This document shows positions 1 through 5,441 of a stretch of 11,083 nucleotides of DNA, one piece after another. A program made the translations under genes and the position numbers. A model generated the notes under the pieces. That model saw nothing but the letters and a program-made list of their open reading frames with translations. It was not told the origin of the DNA and did not search any database. How positions within the stretch are numbered: position 1 is the stretch's first letter; every line of letters begins with the position of its first letter. This stretch comes from an uncultured Elioraea sp. (GTDB taxonomy: Bacteria; Pseudomonadota; Alphaproteobacteria; Acetobacterales; Acetobacteraceae), in the NCBI GenBank assembly GCA_937995555.1, contig CALKJX010000121.1, positions 1-11,083 on the forward strand, given 5' to 3'.

Positions 1-22
1 GCGCGCGGAACAGGCCACCCAT
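1..22 (-). CDS. Start of a leftward gene cut by the window edge (unknown product)
   Basis: Only the first seven codons are visible (M-G-G-L-F-R-A, then the edge). The case for a gene rests on the start context. On the minus strand, GAGGAGAG (complement of 28-35) sits five bases before the ATG at 22-20, which is a near-ideal Shine-Dalgarno arrangement. The position also fits, because it follows two leftward genes after a short gap. From memory, small phage-derived proteins sometimes begin with a similar Met-Gly-Gly-Leu-Phe stretch, but seven residues cannot establish a family. If real, it continues the leftward cluster headed by the SOS box at 992-1006, unless the hairpin at 60-89 separates it. 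Confidence 0.45.
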
Positions 23-59
23 GCGTGCTCTCCTCGGGACAGGGCGCGGGCCGACAAGC

Positions 60-89
60 CGACGGCCGGCCCCGAGGGGCCGGCCGTCG
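60..89. terminator. 14-bp perfect GC hairpin between leftward genes; possible terminator or attenuator
   Basis: Bases 60-73 and 76-89 are exact reverse complements (arm CGACGGCCGGCCCC), leaving a nominal 2-base centre, so the realistic loop is 4-6 bases. It lies in the 147-base gap between the stop of the 170-592 gene and the putative start at 22. Neither side has a T tract, so it is not a classical intrinsic terminator. It could terminate weakly, stall polymerase, or protect the 3' end of the upstream transcript. The rest of the 23-169 gap shows only the ribosome binding site noted for the leftmost gene. Confidence 0.6.
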
Positions 90-169
90 TAGTCGGGGAG
101 GGAGGATGGAGCCAGAGGGCACACTCCGCCCCTTGGCCTGACCTTTCTAACGGCGCGGGCGTCGGAGCG

Positions 170-592
170 TCAAGACTTTTTTCCTAGCTGTCCGGCGGCG
201 TAATGGCGCGCGAGGCGCCGGTAGAGGCCGAACGGCGTCAGCACCAGCCTCCAGCGCAGCCCGAGCAGTCTCAGGCAGGCCGTCACGCAGTTGAACGGAG
301 CGAGCGGCGGCAGAAGGCTCGGCCCGCCCGGCGCCGGGCTGAACGGGCCGAGCACGCGGAACCCGGCGCGGCGCCAGAACGCCGGCAGGTCGAACTCGCG
401 CGCGACCTTGAGCCGCTGCACCACCAGCCGGCGCGCGAGCGGGTCGACCAGCGTCCAGCCGGTCGCGTCCGCGACGGCGCAGAAGCAGTGCCGGAAGCCT
501 GGGCGCAGCAACTTCAGCCATGGCAGGTCGGCACGGCCGGAGAACGCGACCCAGATGGCATTGTCTGTCGCGTACCCGGAGGGCCCGTTCAT
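170..592 (-). CDS. Small protein of unknown function with permuted papain-like (NlpC/P60-type) Cys-His arrangement
   Basis: This is a 140-residue protein. The start is the ATG at 592-590, whose last two bases overlap the TGA of the upstream gene (ATGA), implying translational coupling. An upstream in-frame ATG at 622 is less likely because it would lie deep inside that gene. No signal peptide is seen. A strand-like segment, residues 33-41 (FRHCFCAVA), carries His35. A second strand ends in Asp50 (GWTLVDPL). After a proline-rich stretch (about 83-99), Cys102 opens a helix-like segment (NCVTACLRLLGL). The order His, acidic residue, Cys at a helix start is the order known for circularly permuted papain-like hydrolases (LRAT, YiiX and related NlpC/P60 relatives). 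That fold is my inference and no close family is certain. The C-terminus is basic. The gene is second in the unit behind the SOS box at 992-1006. Confidence 0.8.
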   Translation of the reverse strand: MNGPSGYATDNAIWVAFSGRADLPWLKLLRPGFRHCFCAVADATGWTLVDPLARRLVVQRLKVAREFDLPAFWRRAGFRVLGPFSPAPGGPSLLPPLAPFNCVTACLRLLGLRWRLVLTPFGLYRRLARHYAAGQLGKKS

Positions 593-966
593 GCGACGAT
601 GCCCTTCATGCGCAGCGGCCATTCGAGCCGGTCGAGCGCCTCGCGCCAGAGCCGGAGCGCGGAGTGGTCGCCCGGGTGTCGCGGGTCCGGCGGCACCTGC
701 TGGTCGCCGAAACGGCGCAGCACGCGCAGATGCGCGATCTCGATCCGCCGCTGCCGATACAGCCGGTCGAGGCAGCGGATGACGTCATCCGGCTCACAGG
801 GACGCGGCTTGATGCCGAGGCCGGCGACGATGCGCGCCCCGGCGTTGCGGGCGGTCAGGGCGGCGATGGTCCAGAACCAGGCTTCCTCGGCGCTGGCGAA
901 GGGCTCGGTGTGGGTGGGGCCGGACAGCACGGGGGCGTAGCGGCGTTCGGCGGCTGCTGCGGGCAT
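589..966 (-). CDS. Conserved-looking small protein of unknown function, first gene of a putative SOS operon
   Basis: This is a 125-residue soluble protein rich in Arg and Trp, with no signal peptide or membrane segment. I chose the ATG at 966-964 because GAGGA stands four bases before it on the minus strand. The longer in-frame start at 1008 would place its first codons inside the LexA-type box. Residues 28-45 (EEAWFWTIAALTAR...) look helical. A Pro-Cys-Glu-Pro-Asp-Asp stretch (56-61) precedes a helix with CLDRLYRQRR (65-74), and the tail has LWREALDRLEWPLR (106-119). The compact Trp/Arg-rich helices suggest a folded protein that may bind a partner or nucleic acid, but I cannot name a family with confidence. 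The stop overlaps the next gene's start by ATGA, so the two form a transcriptional and translational unit, probably DNA-damage-inducible. Confidence 0.8.
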   Translation of the reverse strand: MPAAAAERRYAPVLSGPTHTEPFASAEEAWFWTIAALTARNAGARIVAGLGIKPRPCEPDDVIRCLDRLYRQRRIEIAHLRVLRRFGDQQVPPDPRHPGDHSALRLWREALDRLEWPLRMKGIVA

Positions 967-991
967 TCGGTCCTCGTCGCGTGGGGGTTGT

Positions 992-1006
992 GAACAAAAC
1001 AGGAAC
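992..1006 (-). promoter_or_regulatory. Perfect alphaproteobacterial LexA (SOS) box, GTTC-N7-GTTC
   Basis: Read on the minus strand the site is GTTCCTGTTTTGTTC, a direct repeat of GTTC with exactly seven bases between. This is the published LexA-binding form of Alphaproteobacteria (GTTC-N7-GTTC), distinct from the CTGT-N8-ACAG palindrome of E. coli. It lies 25 bases upstream of the chosen start of the 589-966 gene. A weak sigma-70-like pair overlaps its upstream edge: TTGCGG as the complement of 1030-1035 and TAAATG as the complement of 1006-1011, 18 bases apart. LexA bound here would cover the transcription start. Its distance from the divergent S24 gene (90 bases) makes control of that gene less likely but possible. 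Confidence 0.75.
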
Positions 1007-1043
1007 ATTTACCCCCGGTTGCCCCAAGACCGCAAGCCTAATC

Positions 1044-1055
1044 GGAAGTCATTCC
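1044..1055. promoter_or_regulatory. Candidate operator, GGAA-N4-TTCC dyad upstream of the S24 regulator
   Basis: GGAAGTCATTCC is a short inverted repeat about 40 bases before the S24 regulator start. It lies in the 129-base divergent gap, where autoregulatory sites of repressors usually sit. The arms are only four bases, so it may be chance. I saw no second copy nearby. Confidence 0.2.
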
Positions 1056-1077
1056 TAGTGATCGAATCGCGAACATG

Positions 1078-1085
1078 TAGGAGAG
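1078..1085 (+). promoter_or_regulatory. Ribosome binding site of the S24 regulator
   Basis: TAGGAGAG lies ten bases before the ATG at 1096 and fixes that start. The longest leftward extension of the frame gives no better initiation site. Confidence 0.6.
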
Positions 1086-1095
1086 TGTCCCTATC

Positions 1096-1740
1096 ATGCG
1101 GCACGAGGACATCTGGCGCGCGATCGACGCGCTCGCGGCCGAGCACGGGCTCTCGGCCTCCGGCCTCGCCCGCAAGGCCGGGCTCGATCCCACCACCTTC
1201 AACCGGTCCAAGCGCGAGGCGGGCGGCAAGCCGCGCTGGCCCTCCACCGAGAGCGTCGCCAAGGTGCTGGACGCCGTCGGCGCGCCGCTCGAGGCCTTCA
1301 CCGCGCTGGTCACCGGATCGGCGCCGATGCCCCGGCGCAGCGCCGCGCCCGCGGCCAGGCGCATCCCGCTGATCGGCCTCGCCCAGGCGGGATCGGACGC
1401 CTATTTCGACGATGCGGGCTACCCGGTCGGCGGCTCATGGGACGAGATCGAGTTGCCGAACATCTCCGACCCACATGCCTACGCGTTGGAGATCTCCGGC
1501 GACTCGATGGAGCCGGTCTACCGCGACGGCGACATCGTCATCGCCTCGCCCGCCGCTCCGACCCGACGCGGCGACCGCGTGGTGGTGCGCACGGTCGAGG
1601 GCGAGGTGATGGCCAAGGAACTCGTGCGCCGCTCCGCGCGCAGGGTCGAGCTCGCCTCATTGAACCCCGCCTTCCCTGGCCGCAGCCTCGACGTCAACGA
1701 GGTCGCCTGGATGGCGCGGATCGTCTGGGCCAGCCAGTAG
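1096..1740 (+). CDS. S24-family self-cleaving HTH transcriptional regulator (LexA/CI-like)
   Basis: This 214-residue protein has two parts. Residues 1-70 form a helix-turn-helix domain of XRE/CI type (GLSASGLARKAGLDPTTF at 19-36 is the core). After an Ala/Pro/Arg-rich linker (75-90), residues 91-214 form a LexA/UmuD/CI-like S24 peptidase. The expected self-cleavage bond Ala98-Gly99 is present (LAQAGSD). The nucleophile is Ser137 in GDSMEP and the general base is Lys174 in VMAKEL. The Ser-Lys spacing of 37 equals that of E. coli LexA (119/156). It should therefore bind DNA as a dimer and be cleaved on RecA-filament stimulation, or act as a CI-like repressor. It differs from LexA in its N-terminal domain, so it is not the host LexA. 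It is divergent from the SOS-boxed unit and ends three bases from the convergent mprF-like gene. Similar chromosomal S24 regulators are common in Alphaproteobacteria, so a prophage origin is possible but unproven. Confidence 0.9.
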   Translation: MRHEDIWRAIDALAAEHGLSASGLARKAGLDPTTFNRSKREAGGKPRWPSTESVAKVLDAVGAPLEAFTALVTGSAPMPRRSAAPAARRIPLIGLAQAGSDAYFDDAGYPVGGSWDEIELPNISDPHAYALEISGDSMEPVYRDGDIVIASPAAPTRRGDRVVVRTVEGEVMAKELVRRSARRVELASLNPAFPGRSLDVNEVAWMARIVWASQ

Positions 1741-1743
1741 CGG

Positions 1744-3765
1744 TCAGGCGGTCTCGGCCACGCGCACGACCTTCTTCTCCAGCGCCGGCAGAAGCGGCAG
1801 CAGCTTGATCAGGTCGCGCTCGGCCGTGCAGGCGAGATAATGCGCCGCCGGTGGCGCGTCGCCCGCGCTCTCGGGCGCGAACTCGCCCGCCTCGGTCAGC
1901 GGGAACGGCGTCAGCCCGATGTCGCTGTACACTTGCAGCAGTTCGGGGCCGACGCGCCAGAACGCGGGATCGACATTCTCCTGTTCGCAGAGGTCGCGGA
2001 AGCGCCAGATCGCCGAGACGCGATCGGTCGGATCGCCGACCGGATCGCCGATCGCGAGCCAGATGCCGGGCAGGCGCATGAACGCGATCACCGCGCCCGC
2101 GTCCTCGCCGAACACCAGCCCCTCGGTGCGCGGTGGCACCGGCGCGCGCGCAAGCGCGGTGTAGCGTTGCGCCGCCATCCCCGACGGCGCTGCGGCGTTG
2201 ATGCGTGCTGGCCTGATCAGCCGCACCAGCGCCACCAGCAACAGCGCCACGCCGAGCGCGATCGTCGCCCGCAGGCTCCACGGCGCATCGCCGGCGAGCA
2301 CGAACTCCCACCAGGTCTCGGCGGTCCAGTCGCGCCGGAGATGCGTGAACAGCGCGAGGCTGACGGTACAGACCGCGAGCGCCACGACCGCCGCCACCCA
2401 GCCCGCCGTGAACGGCTCGGCGACCAGCCGGGTGTCACGATAGAAGTTGCGCCGGAACGGCAGCACGCAGATCGCGGTCGCGAGCATCATCGCCGGCACC
2501 GGCCAGCCATGCCCCTTCGCCGCGGCGAGCCCTGCGGCCATCGCCAGCGTCACCAGCACGGCCGCCCAGGCCATGGTCACGTGGCGCCACAGCCCGTAGG
2601 CCAGCACCAGCAGCGCGGCGCCGAGGATCGAGGCGCCAAAATGCGACACCTCGACGATCGGTGTGGCTTCGGTCACGCCGGCCCAGGCGAACGGGGCCTC
2701 CAAGGGGGGAGCGGTGCCGAGGAACAGCATCACCACGCCGGCGAGCGTCACCGCCGCCGAGAGCACGGGTGCCACGAACGGATCGCCCCAGCGCGCGACC
2801 TGGTCGAAGGCGCGTGCCATCGCCACGCGGCGCAGCACGATCTCGTTCAGCGCGAACATCGCCCCCGCGATGAACAGCGGCAGCACGTAATAGAACAGCC
2901 GGAACATCAGCAGTGCGCCGACGACGGTCGCGGCCGGGACGATGTCGGTGAGCCCGAGCAGGATCGTGCCATCGAACACGCCCAGTCCGCCCGGCACGTG
3001 GCTCGCCATCGCCGCCGTGTAGGCGGTGACGTAGACCGCGAGGAACACCAGGAAGGTGAGGCCCGGCGTCTCGGGCAGCAGCACGTAAAAGATCAGCGCG
3101 GTCAGCGCGACATCGACCGTGGCCAACGCCACCTGCATCGCCGCAAGCCCCGGACCCGGCAGCGGCACCTCCGTGCGGCCGAAACGGAGCGGTCGGCCGC
3201 GCAGCTTGCCCGCCACCGCGTAGAACATGACCAGCCCCAGCATCGCCACCCCGACCGCGTGCATCACCGGGTTCGGCATCCAGCCGCCGAAGCCGGGCAC
3301 CGCGGTCGGGACCGTGAGCAGCACGATGCCCCCGAGCGTCAGCCCGCCGAGCACGAAGGTCAGGCTGCAGAACGCCACGACGCCGGCGATCTGCAACGGC
3401 GACAGCCCCCAGAGCGCATAGAGCCGGTAACGGATCGCCGCTCCGGACACCATCGCGAAGCCGATATTGTGCGACAGCGCATAGGCGGTGAACGAGGCGA
3501 AGGCGATCCGCCCGTAGGACAGCGGATGGCCGACGAAACGCGTGCCCAGCGCATCATAGAGCGTCAGCACCAGATAGGCGACGACCGTCGCGCCGAAGGC
3601 GAGTGCGAGCGCCGTCAACGGGATCGCGCCCATGGCGCGCAACACGTCGTCGAGCCGCAGCGTGGCGAGTTCGCGCTGCACCACATAGAGCGCGCCCACC
3701 AGCAGCGCGACGCCGAGCACCGCCGGCGCGTGGCGCAACAGCGATGCCGCCTGCCCCTCTGCCAC
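1744..3765 (-). CDS. mprF: MprF-like lysylphosphatidylglycerol flippase with truncated synthetase region
   Basis: This is a 673-residue membrane protein with about a dozen or more hydrophobic helices between residues 12 and 519. The flippase-family (UPF0104/LPG synthase membrane region) signature SHVPGGLGVFDG lies at 255-266. The soluble tail, 520-673, matches the start of the DUF2156 transferase region: AIGDPVGDP near 572-580, then IWRFRDLCEQ and QVYSDIGLTPF. Typical MprF proteins are about 840-880 residues, with two GNAT-like halves. The second, catalytic half is absent, and the frame ends in an unrelated-looking Leu-rich tail three bases from the convergent S24 gene. It may still flip lipids, but aminoacyl transfer from lysyl-tRNA to phosphatidylglycerol is doubtful. 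The start is a GTG at 3765, 21 bases after the lysS stop and without a strong ribosome binding site, so it is uncertain. Co-transcription with lysS is likely. Confidence 0.85.
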   Translation of the reverse strand: MAEGQAASLLRHAPAVLGVALLVGALYVVQRELATLRLDDVLRAMGAIPLTALALAFGATVVAYLVLTLYDALGTRFVGHPLSYGRIAFASFTAYALSHNIGFAMVSGAAIRYRLYALWGLSPLQIAGVVAFCSLTFVLGGLTLGGIVLLTVPTAVPGFGGWMPNPVMHAVGVAMLGLVMFYAVAGKLRGRPLRFGRTEVPLPGPGLAAMQVALATVDVALTALIFYVLLPETPGLTFLVFLAVYVTAYTAAMASHVPGGLGVFDGTILLGLTDIVPAATVVGALLMFRLFYYVLPLFIAGAMFALNEIVLRRVAMARAFDQVARWGDPFVAPVLSAAVTLAGVVMLFLGTAPPLEAPFAWAGVTEATPIVEVSHFGASILGAALLVLAYGLWRHVTMAWAAVLVTLAMAAGLAAAKGHGWPVPAMMLATAICVLPFRRNFYRDTRLVAEPFTAGWVAAVVALAVCTVSLALFTHLRRDWTAETWWEFVLAGDAPWSLRATIALGVALLLVALVRLIRPARINAAAPSGMAAQRYTALARAPVPPRTEGLVFGEDAGAVIAFMRLPGIWLAIGDPVGDPTDRVSAIWRFRDLCEQENVDPAFWRVGPELLQVYSDIGLTPFPLTEAGEFAPESAGDAPPAAHYLACTAERDLIKLLPLLPALEKKVVRVAETA

Positions 3766-3786
3766 GGGCGCCCGCGCGCGGTCCGT

Positions 3787-5385
3787 TCAGGCCGCGCCCG
3801 GGCGCGCCCGGGCGAGCGTGGTGCGGATAAGCGCGACCGTCTCGGCGACACCGTAGAGGGCAACGAAGCCGCCGAAACGCGGCCCTTCCTGCTGGCCGAG
3901 CAGCACCTGGTAGAGGCAGCCGAACCAGTCGCGCAGCCGCTCCTTCGGCACGTGCCGCTTGCCGGCCTCGAACACGATGTCCTGCAACGCAGCCGCATCG
4001 GCGTCCGCCGGGGCCGCCTCCAGCGCATCGGCGAGGTCGGCAAGGGCGGCCGCCTCCTCCGGCGTGGGATCGCGGAAGCGTTTCGCCGGGCGGACGAAGT
4101 CGCGGTAGTAGGCGATCGCCCGCTGCACAAGGGTCGACAGCATCGGCGAGGCCTCCGGCGTCGCCTCAGGCGCGTAGCGGCGGATGAAGCCCCAGAGGAT
4201 CTCCGGCCGCTCGGCGTTCACCACGCTCGCGAGGTTCAGCAACATCGCGAAGGAGATCGGCGGGGGCGGCTCGTTCGGCACCTGGCCGAGATGGATGTGC
4301 CATGCCGGATTGGTCGGCCGCGTCTCCTCCGGCTCGCTGCGCAGCCGCTCGAGATTGGCGAGATACTCGTCCACCGTGCGCGGGATCACGTCGAAATAGA
4401 GCCGCTTCGCGGTCTGCGGCTTGTTGTACATGAACTGCGCGAGGCTCTCGGGGGGCGCGTATTCCAGCCACTCCTCCACCGACAGCCCGTTGCCCTTGGA
4501 CTTCGAGATCTTCTCGCCCTTCTCGTCGAGGAACAGCTCGTAGGTGAAGCTCTCGGGCGGCTCGGCGCCGAGGATACGGCAGATGCGCGAGGAGAGCCGC
4601 ACGGAGTCGATCAGGTCCTTGCCCGACATCTCGTAATCGACGCCGAGCGCGAACCAGCGCATCGCCCAGTCGGCCTTCCATTGCAGCTTGCAGTGGCCGC
4701 GTGTCACCGGCGTCTCGACCAGCCGTCCCGTATCCTCGTCGCGCCAGACCACCGTGCCGGCATCCAGCTTGCGTTCGAGGATCGGCACCTGCATCACCCG
4801 CCCGGTGCGCTGGCAGACCGGCAGGAAGGGCGAGTAGGTCGCACGCCGCTCGGGCCCGAGTGTCGGCAGGATCACCGCCGTGACCTCGTCATAGGTCTCC
4901 AGCACGCGGGTGAGCGCCGCGTCGAACCGGCCGGAGCGGTAGTACTCGGTCGACGAGGCGAACTCGTACTGGAAGCCGAACTGGTCGAGGAAGGCGCGGA
5001 GGCGCGCGTTGTTGTGGTGACCGAAGGACTCGTGCGTGCCGAACGGGTCCGGCACCGAGGTGAGCGGCTTGCCGAGATGCTGCGCCAGCATCTCGCGGTT
5101 CGGCACGTTCTCGGGCACCTTGCGCAGCCCGTCCATGTCGTCCGAGAACGCGATGAGCCGCGAGGGCAGGGGCGAGAGGCGGCTGAACGCGTGGCGCACC
5201 ATGGTGGTGCGGACGACCTCGCCGAAGGTGCCGATATGCGGCAGGCCCGAGGGCCCGTATCCGGTCTCGAACAGCGCCTCGGCCTTGCCAGTTGCCGCCA
5301 GCCGGTCGACCACGCGCGCGGCCTCCTGGAACGGCCAGGCGCGCACGTGGCGGAGTTCCGCCGAGGGCGAGGGATGGGGCTGCAT
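3787..5385 (-). CDS. lysS: Lysine--tRNA ligase, class I
   Basis: This 532-residue cytoplasmic enzyme charges tRNA-Lys with lysine using ATP. It is the class I (Rossmann-fold) form found in archaea, spirochaetes and many Alphaproteobacteria, unrelated to the class II LysS of E. coli. The signature HIGH-type motif is PHIGTF at 49-54 and the KMSKS-type motif is KISKS at 292-296. Between them lie family-typical stretches such as FSDDMDGLRKVP (80-91), DPFGTHESFGHHNN (113-126) and YEMSGKDLIDS (251-261). The C-terminal half (about 330-532) is the helical anticodon-binding region. Length is normal. The ATG at 5385 has a weak AGGG six bases or so upstream. It heads a leftward unit with the mprF-like gene and is divergent from the dinG-like helicase across a 56-base gap that must hold both promoters. 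Confidence 0.96.
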   Translation of the reverse strand: MQPHPSPSAELRHVRAWPFQEAARVVDRLAATGKAEALFETGYGPSGLPHIGTFGEVVRTTMVRHAFSRLSPLPSRLIAFSDDMDGLRKVPENVPNREMLAQHLGKPLTSVPDPFGTHESFGHHNNARLRAFLDQFGFQYEFASSTEYYRSGRFDAALTRVLETYDEVTAVILPTLGPERRATYSPFLPVCQRTGRVMQVPILERKLDAGTVVWRDEDTGRLVETPVTRGHCKLQWKADWAMRWFALGVDYEMSGKDLIDSVRLSSRICRILGAEPPESFTYELFLDEKGEKISKSKGNGLSVEEWLEYAPPESLAQFMYNKPQTAKRLYFDVIPRTVDEYLANLERLRSEPEETRPTNPAWHIHLGQVPNEPPPPISFAMLLNLASVVNAERPEILWGFIRRYAPEATPEASPMLSTLVQRAIAYYRDFVRPAKRFRDPTPEEAAALADLADALEAAPADADAAALQDIVFEAGKRHVPKERLRDWFGCLYQVLLGQQEGPRFGGFVALYGVAETVALIRTTLARARPGAA

Positions 5386-5441
5386 CGCCGCACCCTATGG
5401 AGCGGCCCGAATCGGGTCAATGCGAGGATGCGCGGGCGCCC

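Noticed and set aside
967..1008. Longer start for the first SOS-operon gene at 1008
   Set aside because: It would encode residues from the LexA box itself, while the ATG at 966 has GAGGA just upstream. I keep 966.
1096..1740. Host lexA
   Set aside because: The peptidase half is LexA-like, but the N-terminal domain is an XRE/CI-type helix-turn-helix rather than the LexA winged helix, so it is called an S24 regulator.
5405..5415. CCCGA-A-TCGGG dyad in the lysS/dinG divergent gap as an operator
   Set aside because: The arms are five GC-rich bases only, easily expected by chance; there is no second copy to support it.
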